This document shows positions 31,880-41,075 of a stretch of DNA of 64,000 bases, one piece after another (position 1 is the stretch's first letter; each line of letters opens with the position of its first letter). The notes under the pieces are model-generated. The model saw only the letters and a program-made list of their open reading frames with translations. It was not told the origin of the DNA and made no database searches. The stretch comes from DATMER01 sp031390755 (GTDB lineage Bacteria; Acidobacteriota; Thermoanaerobaculia; Multivoradales; UBA5704). Both the position numbers and the translations under genes were made by a program. The DNA is taken from the NCBI GenBank assembly GCA_031390755.1, contig JANMTS010000041.1:1-64000 (forward strand), read 5' to 3'.

Positions 31880-33274
31880 ATGGAAGCCGCCGTTTCGCCC
31901 ACCGCAACCCGCTCTCATGAGCTGCTGGCGGACGCGTTGCGCAGGCTCGTCCGCAACGGCCGCCGGGCGGACATCACGCGGCTCCTGTCCCACGTCCGGC
32001 CCGGCGACATGCCGGCCCTGCTGAGCGGGCTGACCCCCGCCGAACGTCTCCTCGTCTTCCAGGTCGTCACCGAGGACTACCCCGACACCGCGGGCGACGT
32101 CCTCTCCGACCTCGAAGCCCCCCAGCGCCTGGAGCTGCTCGAGCAGCTCTCGCCGAACGCGATCGCCGCCATCCTCGATTCCGCCGCGGTGGACGACGCG
32201 GTCTACGTGCTCGACTCCCTTCCCGACAGCCTGCGCGAGCGCGTGCTGGAGTTGGTGGACCCCGAGCAGCTCTCCGAGATGCGCCCCCACCTCACCTACG
32301 AGGACGAGACCGCCGGGCGCATCATGGACTCGGAGCTGTTCGCGCTCCCCGGCCCGACCCGGGTGCGCCAGGCCATCGCGGCGATCCAGGAGCAGCGGGA
32401 CGTCGAGATGATCTATTACCTCTACATCGTCGACAGCGACAAGCATCTGCTCGGCGTCACCTCGCTGCGCCAGCTCCTGCTCTCGCGGCCGGACCAGCGG
32501 CTCGACGAGATCATGCAGACCGACGTGATCCGGGTCCACACCGGCACCGACCAGGAGGAAGTCGCGGGCATCGCCTCCCGCCACGACCTCCTCGCCGTGC
32601 CGGTGGTCGACAGCGAGGACCGCCTCGTCGGCATCGTCACGGTCGACGACATCGTCGACGTCTTCAAGGAGGAGGCGAACGAGGACATCCTCCGCATCGC
32701 CGGCACCTCCGAGGACGAGCTGCTCCACGCCGAGCGCTCCTGGCGCGTCGCCGGCATCCGCCTCCCCTGGCTGCTGGTCAACCTGGTGGGCGGCGTGATC
32801 ACCGGCATGCTGCTGGAGCGCTTCCAGCTCAACTTCAAGGAGGCGCTCTACCTCCTCGCCTTCGTCCCGGTGGTGATGGGGATGGGCGGCAACAGCGGCA
32901 CGCAGACCTCGACGATCACCGTCCGCGGCCTCGCCATGGGCCGGCTGGACATCCGGCTCGACAGCATCGCGCACTACCTGTGGCAGCAGCTCAAGGTCGG
33001 CGTCATCCTGGGCGTGTCCACCGGCATGGTGGCCGGCCTGGCGGCGCTGGTGCTGCATCACAGCCCGGTCTACTCGGTGGTCGTGGGCAGCGCCATGCTC
33101 TGCGCGATCGTGGTGGCGTCGATGAACGGGGTGATGATCCCGCTGCTCTTCCAGCGCCTCGGCGTGGACCCGGCCGTGGCCGCCGGCCCCCAGGTCACCA
33201 CCAGCAACGACATCACCGGCATCCTGATCTACTTCGGCCTCGCCTCGCTCCTGATCCACTCCCTGGTGAGGTGA
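31880..33274 (+). CDS. mgtE: Magnesium transporter MgtE
   Basis: This 464-residue Mg2+ channel has the N-terminal superhelical domain (about 15-130), a pair of CBS domains (DETAGRIMDSELFALPG and the segment through VGIVTVDDIVDVFKEEANEDI), and five C-terminal helices. The pore signature VVMGMGGNSGTQT and TSNDITGILIYFGLA are present. It is divergent from the antiporter gene and is followed 38 bases later by recO. The length is typical, and it should gate Mg2+ entry through the CBS sensor. Confidence 0.96.
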   Translation: MEAAVSPTATRSHELLADALRRLVRNGRRADITRLLSHVRPGDMPALLSGLTPAERLLVFQVVTEDYPDTAGDVLSDLEAPQRLELLEQLSPNAIAAILDSAAVDDAVYVLDSLPDSLRERVLELVDPEQLSEMRPHLTYEDETAGRIMDSELFALPGPTRVRQAIAAIQEQRDVEMIYYLYIVDSDKHLLGVTSLRQLLLSRPDQRLDEIMQTDVIRVHTGTDQEEVAGIASRHDLLAVPVVDSEDRLVGIVTVDDIVDVFKEEANEDILRIAGTSEDELLHAERSWRVAGIRLPWLLVNLVGGVITGMLLERFQLNFKEALYLLAFVPVVMGMGGNSGTQTSTITVRGLAMGRLDIRLDSIAHYLWQQLKVGVILGVSTGMVAGLAALVLHHSPVYSVVVGSAMLCAIVVASMNGVMIPLLFQRLGVDPAVAAGPQVTTSNDITGILIYFGLASLLIHSLVR

Positions 33275-33312
33275 GTTGATCCCGTGCCCGTGGTTGATCC
33301 CATGAAGATTCC

Positions 33313-34071
33313 ATGGCGCTGATCACGGCCGAGGCGATCCTTCTCGATGTCCGGGATCTCCAGGACCGGGATCGCATCGTCACCTTCCTCGCCCGCGATC
33401 ACGGCAAGAAGTCCGGCGTGGCCAAGGGAGCCCGCACCCGCCACAGCCGCTTCGGAGGCCAGCTCCAGCCGCTCGCCAAGGTCCACATCACCTGGTTCGA
33501 GTCCGAAGGCCGCGATCTGGTCCGCGTCTCGGCCGTGGAGATGGAGCGCAGCGCCCGCCAGCTCCAGGAGGATTTCGACGGCATCCTGCTCGGCAGCTAC
33601 CTCGCCGACCACGTCCTCGAATTCGCCCAGGAAGGCGACCCCTCGGATCACTTCTACCGCCTCCTCGACTCGACCCTCGAAGCCCTGATCGCCGGGGTCG
33701 ACCGCAACCTCGCCGCCCGCTACTTCGAGACCTGGGCGCTACGGCTGGGGGGAGTCTTTCCCTCGCCCAAGGCCTGTCCCAACTGCGGCCGGCCCTTCGT
33801 GACCGACGATGGAGAAGAAGGGGCCGTGGTTCCGCCCAACGGCGAGACGCTGCTCTGCTTCGACTGCGGAGGCCGGGGAGGCTACATCGCCCGTGCCGAA
33901 ACCCTGGAGCTGCTGCGCCGCATGGGCCGCGAGGGCCTGACCGCGATCGGCGCCGAAAACCCGCCCTCCGTGCGGACCCTCCGCGAGGTGGAGGAGATCT
34001 GCCTCCGGGTGCGGCGCAACTTCCTCCAGCGCGAGCTGCGGAGCTACGAGGTCATCCAGCAGACGCGGTGA
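33313..34071 (+). CDS. recO: DNA repair protein RecO
   Basis: This 252-residue protein loads RecA with RecR. The N-terminal OB fold (TAEAILLDVRDLQDRDRIVTF, GKKSGVAKGARTRHSRFGGQ) and central helical domain are followed by a four-Cys zinc site (CPNCG, CFDCG). It lies 38 bases after mgtE on the same strand and is probably co-transcribed. The length is normal. Confidence 0.95.
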   Translation: MALITAEAILLDVRDLQDRDRIVTFLARDHGKKSGVAKGARTRHSRFGGQLQPLAKVHITWFESEGRDLVRVSAVEMERSARQLQEDFDGILLGSYLADHVLEFAQEGDPSDHFYRLLDSTLEALIAGVDRNLAARYFETWALRLGGVFPSPKACPNCGRPFVTDDGEEGAVVPPNGETLLCFDCGGRGGYIARAETLELLRRMGREGLTAIGAENPPSVRTLREVEEICLRVRRNFLQRELRSYEVIQQTR

Positions 34072-34183
34072 CGCGCCTGCCAGCGCGCTGCCTCCGGCGC
34101 CGGCAGCCTACTACTCGGGCTACCCGCCGCGCCGACTCCCGTCCGGCCGATCAGAGGCCAGCTCTCGGGCTCCTGCCGTTTTC

Positions 34184-35524
34184 TCAGAGCGCCCCCGAGA
34201 TCCCCGCCCAGAAGCTCGACGCTTCGAAGTCCGTGGCGTTCGTGAAGGGTCCGTGCTCGGCCGGATCGCTCGACTCGGTACTGTTCGTCCGGAACTCCAT
34301 GGCGTCGAGATTGTCCCGGCAGGTCGTCACATCGCCGCCCGGGGGGCGGTACTTCAGGCTGCAGGAGGGCGAGATGGAGCGCAGGGTGCCGAAGACCTCG
34401 CTGCCCTTGCGGAGGAAGACGGCGGCGAAGTACTTCCCGAAATCCGCGCTGGTACAGCCTGCCGCGCGGACCTTGGCGGTCGTGGTGAACCAGCACCGTC
34501 GCGGAAACTTCCCGGCCTTGGCGCGGTCGTAGGTCGGGGCCGGTTCGTCCGGGCTGAGATCCTTCGGAGCCAGGATGCACGAACCCCCCGTCAGGCGTTC
34601 GCCGCCGCTGTGACCGAACATGATGGCCTCCGCAAGGGGGGTTGCCCCCTGGCCGGACGCCTTCTCGATCTCTCCCATGGGGTCGGCCGTGATCTGCTTC
34701 GTTCCCGGATAGAACCGGGGGAGCGAGAGCAGCGTCTGGACATCCACGTTCGGGTGGAAGTTCATGCGCAGGCTGCTTCCCGTGGTCGCCGTGAGATTGG
34801 AGAGATCGAACGTGTCTCCGATCTGGAGATACTTCTCGTAGTGGGTCTGGAAGTCCTCGGGAGGAGTTGCGTACCCCGCCGTCTTCATGGCGAGCGGCTT
34901 GATCCCGACCCAGTTCAGGGCGTTGGACTTGACCTTCGCGGGGAGCTGGCCGAGGCGGTCTTCGGCGGAATCGACGGTGGCCGTGCTGCCGTCGATCTTC
35001 CAGCGGGCGAGGCTCGCCGGAGTCCGGGAGAGCGGGGGAGCGTTGCGGCCCTGCAGCACGGCCGCGGCGGCGTGATCGGCTTCGCGCTCCGAGGCGTCGC
35101 CCGGCGAGGACACGGTGAGCCGGGTCTGCAAGGCCTGAGGCCGGCCCCCCTGCTGGACGACGTGGGCGAATTCATGGGCCAGCAGCTCGAGACCGGAACG
35201 GCTGTTCGGCTGATACTGACCGGCCCCGAAGACGACGTCATGGCCGACCGTGTACGCTCGGGCCTGGACCTGGCGCGCGGACTCCGCGGCCAGGGAGTCT
35301 GAGTGAATGCGCACGCGGCCGAAGTCGTGGCCGAAGCGCGACTCCAGAAGAGACCGCGTCTCGCCGGTGGGGGGCTGGCCGGGAGAGCGGAGAACCTGCT
35401 GGACGAGCGGGGGAGCCTGCGCGAGCGGATTCCCGGAAGGCGTCGCCGAAGAGCGCTGCGCCGGAGTCGCCGATGGTTTGGGCCTGGCCTTCGCCTTGAC
35501 GGGTGTCCGCTCGACCGTGGACAT
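34184..35524 (-). CDS. eCIS-core (DUF4157) protein, second copy, unknown C-terminus
   Basis: This 446-residue protein starts at the ATG giving MSTVERTPVKAKARPKP, preceded by GGAGGGAG. The DUF4157 domain (about 35-150) has LVQQVLRSPGQP, FGHDFGRVRIHSD and the zinc-protease motif HEFAH at 117-121. The C-terminal half (about 180-446) is not recognised; it is soluble, contains FGHSGGERLTGGSC, and has several Cys that could pair outside the cell. It is related to the protein at 9836-12232 only in the DUF4157 part. The frame remains open upstream, but that is the antisense of the ABC permease. Confidence 0.82.
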   Translation of the reverse strand: MSTVERTPVKAKARPKPSATPAQRSSATPSGNPLAQAPPLVQQVLRSPGQPPTGETRSLLESRFGHDFGRVRIHSDSLAAESARQVQARAYTVGHDVVFGAGQYQPNSRSGLELLAHEFAHVVQQGGRPQALQTRLTVSSPGDASEREADHAAAAVLQGRNAPPLSRTPASLARWKIDGSTATVDSAEDRLGQLPAKVKSNALNWVGIKPLAMKTAGYATPPEDFQTHYEKYLQIGDTFDLSNLTATTGSSLRMNFHPNVDVQTLLSLPRFYPGTKQITADPMGEIEKASGQGATPLAEAIMFGHSGGERLTGGSCILAPKDLSPDEPAPTYDRAKAGKFPRRCWFTTTAKVRAAGCTSADFGKYFAAVFLRKGSEVFGTLRSISPSCSLKYRPPGGDVTTCRDNLDAMEFRTNSTESSDPAEHGPFTNATDFEASSFWAGISGAL

Positions 35525-35623
35525 GACACGCTCCCTCCCTGGGACTGGTCCCTTTACCTGCTCGATACGCAGATCGAGATCGGAACCCGCCACGTTGGCT
35601 CCCGTTGATGAAAGGATGCGCCG

Positions 35624-36343
35624 ATGGATCAGGGCTCGGCAGCCGGCGTCTTCGAGGCCGAAGGCATCACCAAGGTGTACCGCATGGGCGAGGTCGAGGT
35701 CCACGCCCTGCGCGGCGTCGACCTCACGCTGCGCGAAGGCGAGCTGCTCGTGCTGCTGGGACCGTCCGGCAGCGGCAAGTCCACGCTGCTCAACATCCTG
35801 GGCGGCCTGGACGTGCCCAGCGCGGGCCGCGTCCGCTACCGGGGCGAGGATCTGACCACGGCCGGCGAGCACCGGCTCACGATGTACCGCCGGCATCACG
35901 TGGGCTTCGTCTTCCAGTTCTACAACCTGATCCCCAGCCTCACGGCGCGGGAGAACGTGACCCTGGTCACCGAGATCACCGACAACCCCATGAAGCCGGA
36001 GGAGGCGCTCGCCATGGTGGGGCTCGCCGACCGCATGGATCACTTTCCGGCCCAGCTCTCCGGCGGCCAGCAGCAGCGGGTCGCGATCGCCCGGGCCATC
36101 GCCAAGCGGCCGGACGTGCTGCTCTGCGACGAGCCCACCGGCGCGCTCGACATCTCGACCGGCATCGTGGTGCTGGAGGCGATCGACACCGTGAGCCGCG
36201 AGCTGGGCACGTCCGTCGTCGTCATCACCCACAACGCCGCCATTGCGGACATGGCCGACCGGGTGGTGTCCATGGCGGACGGCCGCATCGCCGACGAACG
36301 CCGCATCGAGCGGCGGCTCAATCCCCGCGAGCTGGTCTGGTAG
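35624..36343 (+). CDS. ABC transporter ATP-binding protein, LolD/MacB type
   Basis: This 239-residue ATPase has Walker A GPSGSGKST, Q-loop FVFQFYNLIPSLT, signature LSGGQQQR, Walker B VLLCDEPTGALD and H-loop VITHN. It is of the type that powers FtsX-like permeases in MacAB or LolCDE-type machines. The permease starts 24 bases later and the adaptor follows it, making a three-gene operon. Confidence 0.95.
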   Translation: MDQGSAAGVFEAEGITKVYRMGEVEVHALRGVDLTLREGELLVLLGPSGSGKSTLLNILGGLDVPSAGRVRYRGEDLTTAGEHRLTMYRRHHVGFVFQFYNLIPSLTARENVTLVTEITDNPMKPEEALAMVGLADRMDHFPAQLSGGQQQRVAIARAIAKRPDVLLCDEPTGALDISTGIVVLEAIDTVSRELGTSVVVITHNAAIADMADRVVSMADGRIADERRIERRLNPRELVW

Positions 36344-36367
36344 CCGGGTCTGGCAGGCAGAACGATC

Positions 36368-38734
36368 ATGATCTCCGCGCTCGACCGCAAGCTGCTCCGC
36401 GACCTCTGGCGGATCAAGGGCCAGGCCCTGGCCATCGCGCTGGTGATCGGCTCGGGCGTCTGCATGTTCGTGATGTACCAGAGCACGTTCGACTCGCTGA
36501 GCTTCACGCTGCGGTCCTACTACGACGACCAGCGCTTCGGCGAGATCTTCGCCGCGGCCAAGCGCGCGCCGCAGAGCCTGCTGGCGCGGATCTCGGACCT
36601 GCCGGGCGTGGCCCGCGCCGAGACGCGCGTGGTGGCCGGGGTGACGCTCGACATCCCCGGCATGGACGAGCCCGCCATGGGCCGGCTGGTCTCCGTGCCG
36701 TCGCGCGGCCGGCCGATCTTGAACGACGTCTTCCTGCGCCGCGGCCGGTGGGTCTCCCCGGACCGGCCCGACGAGATCGTGATCAGCGACTCCTTCGCCG
36801 GCCGCAACGGCCTGGAGCCGGGGGACACGCTCACCGCGGTGCTCAACGGCACGCGGCGCAAGCTGCGGATCGTGGGGATCGGCCTGTCGCCCGAGTACAT
36901 CTACAGCATCCGCCAGGGCGACCTGATGCCCGACCCGAAGCGCTTCGGCATCCTGTGGATGGACCGCAAGGCGCTGGCCGCGGCCTTCGACCAGGAGGGG
37001 AGCTTCAACGACGTGTCGCTCAAGCTGGTGCCGGGCGCGCGGGAGGAGGACGTCACCGCGGCGCTCGATCACCTGCTGGAGCCCTACGGCGGCCTCGGCG
37101 CGGTGCCGCGCTCGCTCCAGATCTCCCACTGGTATCTCTCCAACGAGCTGCGCCAGCTCCAGAACATGGGCCGGACGCTGCCGCTGCTGTTCCTGTTCGT
37201 CGCCGCCTTCCTGCTCAACGTGGTCATGGCGCGCACCGTCGCCGTGCAGCGCGAGCAGATCGCCGCGCTCAAGGCGAACGGCTACGCGAACCGCACGCTG
37301 GGCCTGCACTACGCCAAGCTCGGGTTCCTGGTGGCCGCGGCCGGGATCGTGATCGGCGCGGTCGGCGGCTACTTTCTCGGGCTCGACGTGACGCGGATGT
37401 ACACCGAGATCTTCAACTTCCCGGTGCTCAGGTACGAGGTGCCGCCGTCGCGCGTGCTCCAGGCCGCGGGCGTGGCCCTGGGCGCGGCGCTGCTCGGCGT
37501 GCTGGGCGCGGTGCGCCGGGTCGCGGCCCTGCCGCCCGCCGAGGCGCTGCGCCCCGAGGCGCCGTCGGGCTACCGGGAGACGCTGCTGGAACGCCTCGGG
37601 CTCGGCCGGTATCTCTCGCCGCCGGCCCGCATGATCCTGCGCAATCTGTCCCGGAGGCCGGTGCGGACGTTGATCGCGGTCGGCGGCATCGCCGCCGGCT
37701 GCTCGCTCATCATGATGGGCAACGCGATCCGCGACGCGATCGTCGGCCTGATGGACGAGCAGTTCGGCGTCGTCATGCTCCAGGATGTGACCGTGACCTT
37801 CACCGAGCCGGCCTCGGCCCGGGCGATCCACGAGCTTGCCCGCATGCCCGGGGTCACGGCGGTGGAGCCGCTGCGCACGGTCTCGGCCCGCGTCCTTCAT
37901 GGCCAGCGCTCGCGCCGGATCGCGCTCCAGGGCCTGCTGCCGGACGCCCGGTTGAACCGGGTGGTCCACGCGGACGGCGAGCTGGTCCACCTGCCGGAGA
38001 ACGGGCTGGTGATCTCCGTGTCGCTCGCCGACCTGCTGGACGCCCGGCCCGGCGACGAGCTGATCGTGGAGGCGCTCGAAGGCGCGCGGCCGGTGCGCCG
38101 GATGCGCGTCGTCGAGGTGGTCGACCAGCACCTGGGAACCTGGGCCTATCTGCGGATCGACAGCCTTCAGCGGATGATGATGGACGGCCGGGCCGTGTCG
38201 GGCGCCTTCCTGCAGGTCGAGCCGTCGCAGGCGGACGAGCTCTACCGCCGGCTCAAGGAGACGCCGCGGGTCTCCGCGGTGAGCCGCAAGCAGGCGGCGA
38301 TCGACAGCTTCCGCGACGTCCTGGCCAAGAATCTGAACGTCCTGGTCTTCTTCTTCTCCCTGTTCGCGACCATCATCGCGTTCGGGGTGGTCTACAACAG
38401 CGCCCGGATCTCGCTCTCGGAGCGCAGCCGGGAGCTGGCGAGCCTGCGGGTGCTGGGCTTCCGGCGCTCGGAGATCTCCTTCATCTTCCTCGGGGAGCTG
38501 GCGATCGTCACGCTGATCGCGCTGCCCGTGGGCTTTGCCCTGGGCTGGGGCCTCTCGGCCCTGGTCCTCAAGTCCTTCGCCACCGAGCTGTACCGGTTCC
38601 CGATGATCGTCACCCGCCAGGCCTTCGCCGCCGCGGGCATGACCGTCGTCCTCTCCGCACTGGTCTCGGGCCTGGCGGTGCGCCGCCAGCTCGACCGGCT
38701 CGACCTGATCGCCGTGCTCAAGACGCCGGAGTGA
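36368..38734 (+). CDS. ABC transporter permease with two FtsX domains
   Basis: This 788-residue inner-membrane permease has a duplicated FtsX layout. N-terminal helix ALAIALVIGSGVCMFVMYQ is followed by a large periplasmic domain, three helices, a second N-terminal helix (TLIAVGGIAAGCSLIMM), another periplasmic domain and a final three-helix block ending in DLIAVLKTPE. The size is about twice that of MacB, which has one such unit. It works with the ATPase upstream and the HlyD-type adaptor downstream, probably for lipid, lipoprotein or peptide export. Confidence 0.92.
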   Translation: MISALDRKLLRDLWRIKGQALAIALVIGSGVCMFVMYQSTFDSLSFTLRSYYDDQRFGEIFAAAKRAPQSLLARISDLPGVARAETRVVAGVTLDIPGMDEPAMGRLVSVPSRGRPILNDVFLRRGRWVSPDRPDEIVISDSFAGRNGLEPGDTLTAVLNGTRRKLRIVGIGLSPEYIYSIRQGDLMPDPKRFGILWMDRKALAAAFDQEGSFNDVSLKLVPGAREEDVTAALDHLLEPYGGLGAVPRSLQISHWYLSNELRQLQNMGRTLPLLFLFVAAFLLNVVMARTVAVQREQIAALKANGYANRTLGLHYAKLGFLVAAAGIVIGAVGGYFLGLDVTRMYTEIFNFPVLRYEVPPSRVLQAAGVALGAALLGVLGAVRRVAALPPAEALRPEAPSGYRETLLERLGLGRYLSPPARMILRNLSRRPVRTLIAVGGIAAGCSLIMMGNAIRDAIVGLMDEQFGVVMLQDVTVTFTEPASARAIHELARMPGVTAVEPLRTVSARVLHGQRSRRIALQGLLPDARLNRVVHADGELVHLPENGLVISVSLADLLDARPGDELIVEALEGARPVRRMRVVEVVDQHLGTWAYLRIDSLQRMMMDGRAVSGAFLQVEPSQADELYRRLKETPRVSAVSRKQAAIDSFRDVLAKNLNVLVFFFSLFATIIAFGVVYNSARISLSERSRELASLRVLGFRRSEISFIFLGELAIVTLIALPVGFALGWGLSALVLKSFATELYRFPMIVTRQAFAAAGMTVVLSALVSGLAVRRQLDRLDLIAVLKTPE

Positions 38735-38742
38735 TTGACCCC

Positions 38743-39945
38743 ATGAAATCGACCCCACGAAAAGTCTTGATGATCTCCATTCCCGCGGCGCTGATCGTCG
38801 CGTTCGCCCTGGGGCTGCGTCCCAGCCCCCTGCCCGTGGACACGGCGCCCGCGACCCGCGGGCCGCTCAAGGTGACGCTCGACGAGGAAGGGGAGACGCG
38901 GGTCCGCGACCGCTTCGTGGTCTCGGCGCCGTTCGCGGGCCGCATCCTCCGCGTCGAGCTGGAGCCCGGGGAGCCGGTGCGGGAGGGCGACGTGCTCGCC
39001 GTGCTCCGGCCCGCGGCCCCGGACCTGCTGGACGCCCGCAGCCGCGCCGCCTCCGAAGCCCGGGTGCGCACGGCCGAGGCCGCCCTGGGCCGCGCCCGCG
39101 CCGACCGAGAACGCGCCCGCGCCGAGCTGAGATTCGCCGAGTCGGACCTCGCCCGTTCGTCGGCTCTCGGCAAACAGGGGATCGTCTCCAAGGAGACCGT
39201 GGAGATCGCAGAGCTGGGCGTCGACACCCGGCGCGAGGGGCTCAAGGCCGCCGAGTACGAGATCCAGGTCGCCCAGAGCGAGGTGGCCGCGGCCCGCGCG
39301 AGCCTGCTGGAGGCGGATGATGCCGGAGGAGCCGGCCCGGGCGGCGAATTCGAGGTCCGGTCGCCGGTCGCCGGCTCCGTGCTTCGGCGGCTCCGGGAGA
39401 GCGAGACCGTGGTGCCCGCGGGCGAGCCGCTGATGGAGGTCGGAGACCCGAAGAACCTGGAGATCGTCGCGGATCTTCTCTCGACGGACGCCGCGCGGCT
39501 CCATCCGGGTCAGCCGGTGGAGATCGAGCAGTGGGGAGGCGGGACGGTGCTTGCCGGACGGGTGAAGCGGATCGAGCCCTCGGGCTTCCTCAAGATCTCG
39601 GCCCTGGGAGTGGAGGAGCAGCGTGTCAACGTGATCGTCGATCTCGCCGGCTCACCCGAAACGCGCGCCGGGCTCGGGGACGGCTTCCGCGTTGAGGTCC
39701 GTGTCGTGGTCTGGGATTCGAAGGACGCGCTCCAGGTTCCCACGAGCGCCCTCTTCCGCGACGAGAAGGGCTGGGCCGCCTACCTGATGCAGGACGGGAA
39801 AGCCGTCCGCCGGAGCCTGGAGGTCGGGCCGCAGAACGACGAGGCGGCCACGATCCTCTCGGGGCTCAAGGAGGGCGAGACGGTGATCGTCCACCCGAGC
39901 GGGGATATCCACGACGGCGCGGCGGTGAAACGCCGGGAGCTGTAG
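38743..39945 (+). CDS. HlyD/MacA-type periplasmic adaptor
   Basis: This 400-residue membrane-fusion protein starts at ATG 38743, nine bases after the permease stop. One N-terminal helix (LMISIPAALIVAFALGL) anchors it. A split lipoyl domain (VVSAPFAGRILRVELEPGE and EVRSPVAGSVLRRL) flanks a long coiled coil rich in Arg/Ala/Glu (about 90-190). Beta-barrel and membrane-proximal domains follow (LQVPTSALFRDEKG). It links the ABC permease to an outer-membrane channel, which is not encoded nearby. Confidence 0.93.
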   Translation: MKSTPRKVLMISIPAALIVAFALGLRPSPLPVDTAPATRGPLKVTLDEEGETRVRDRFVVSAPFAGRILRVELEPGEPVREGDVLAVLRPAAPDLLDARSRAASEARVRTAEAALGRARADRERARAELRFAESDLARSSALGKQGIVSKETVEIAELGVDTRREGLKAAEYEIQVAQSEVAAARASLLEADDAGGAGPGGEFEVRSPVAGSVLRRLRESETVVPAGEPLMEVGDPKNLEIVADLLSTDAARLHPGQPVEIEQWGGGTVLAGRVKRIEPSGFLKISALGVEEQRVNVIVDLAGSPETRAGLGDGFRVEVRVVVWDSKDALQVPTSALFRDEKGWAAYLMQDGKAVRRSLEVGPQNDEAATILSGLKEGETVIVHPSGDIHDGAAVKRREL

Positions 39946-40056
39946 GGGCAACCCTTGTGGTTGCCCTCCTTGTAGTTGCCAAATACCGCCGAGGGCAGGC
40001 ACAAGGCCTGCCCCTACAGGTCAGAGGGCAGGCACAAGACCTGCCCCTACAGGTCA
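39946..40056. repeat. REP-like palindromic repeats between convergent genes
   Basis: Two direct copies of a 33-bp unit (39991-40023, 40024-40056) start GAGGGCAGGCACAAG. Each contains a palindrome in which GGCAGGC pairs with GCCTGCC around an ACAAG centre; the second has one A/G change. Just before lies another hairpin, GGGCAACC-cttgt-GGTTGCCC. The arrangement resembles dispersed REP-type elements. The last three bases are the stop codon of the superoxide dismutase gene. Confidence 0.75.
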
Positions 40057-40812
40057 GCCCTGCATCTTCATCATGGCCGCGTCGCGGAACCGCTTGGAGA
40101 CCACGTCCCAGTCCACGACCTTCGCGAATTCGGCGATGTAGTCCGGCCGGCGGTTCTGGAACTTGAGGTAGTAGGCGTGCTCCCAGACGTCGATGCCGAG
40201 CAGCGGCACATGGCCGGCCGTGATCGGCGAGTCCTGGTTCGGCAGCGTCTCGATGACCAGACCGTCCTTGCCGGCCCAGCTCAGCCAGGCCCAGCCGCTG
40301 CCGAACACGCTCGTGGCCGCCGCGGTGAATTTGTCCTGGAACCCGCTGAACGATCCGAACGCCTTGTTGATCGCGGGTGCCAGCTCGCCGATGGGAGCGC
40401 GGGCGCCATCCTTCTTGAGGCTCGTCCAGAGCATCGTGTGGTTGGCGTGGCCGCCGCCCTGGTTGCGCACCGCCGTCTTCACGTCGGCCGGCAGCGTGTC
40501 CAGCTTCCGCAGCAGCTCGTCGACCGACATCTTGCCGAGATCCGCGTGGCCCGCGACCGCCTTGTTGAGGTTGTTCACGTAGGCCGCGTGATGCTTGTCG
40601 TGATGGATCGTCATGGTCTGCGCGTCGAGATGGGGCTCGAGAGCATCCGCCGCATAGGGGAGCGGCGGCAGCGTGAACGGCCCGGTCGGCGCCGGAGCGG
40701 CTGCCGGGGTTGCGGTCGTCGCGGCCTGGGCGAACGCCAGGCTCTTGCCGCCGATCAGAATGGCTCCGGTACCCATGGCGAAGGTTTTCAGCGCGTCACG
40801 TCGGTCAAGCAT
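40054..40812 (-). CDS. Fe/Mn superoxide dismutase with Tat-like export signal
   Basis: This 252-residue enzyme dismutates superoxide. Metal ligands are present in order: His in MTIHHDKHH, His in GGHANHTMLW, and Asp and His in LGIDVWEHAYY. An N-terminal signal with twin Arg (DRRDALKTFAMGTGAIL) and a Pro/Ala linker points to Tat export of the folded, metal-loaded protein to the periplasm. The cytosolic versions lack these 45 residues. Fe or Mn preference cannot be settled by eye. Its stop codon lies inside a REP-like repeat. Confidence 0.95.
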   Translation of the reverse strand: MLDRRDALKTFAMGTGAILIGGKSLAFAQAATTATPAAAPAPTGPFTLPPLPYAADALEPHLDAQTMTIHHDKHHAAYVNNLNKAVAGHADLGKMSVDELLRKLDTLPADVKTAVRNQGGGHANHTMLWTSLKKDGARAPIGELAPAINKAFGSFSGFQDKFTAAATSVFGSGWAWLSWAGKDGLVIETLPNQDSPITAGHVPLLGIDVWEHAYYLKFQNRRPDYIAEFAKVVDWDVVSKRFRDAAMMKMQG

Positions 40813-41075
40813 GGGGTTTCCTCCTTGAGGATCGAGACAGGTTCAAGCTCCGCTGCATCGTACCCTGATTCGAGGCAGGAGCGTCCCGGTCTCATTTCAC
40901 AGGTCGAGCACGCGGAGCCAAGCGCACCGCAAGGCACCGCGCCGCCCAAGTCCGGCCGGCGGTTCTCTCTCAAACGCCGAAGCGGGTTGCAGGCAGGTGG
41001 GATTGAATGAAACGGATGCTACAATCATTCGAGCATCTGTTGCATATTCGCCAGACAGCTCTCTCGGAGGACGAG

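Noticed and set aside
35525..38758. A very long upstream extension of the second eCIS-core gene
   Set aside because: The extension is antisense to the ABC ATPase and permease genes; the ATG at 35524 has a good ribosome-binding site and starts the recognisable protein.
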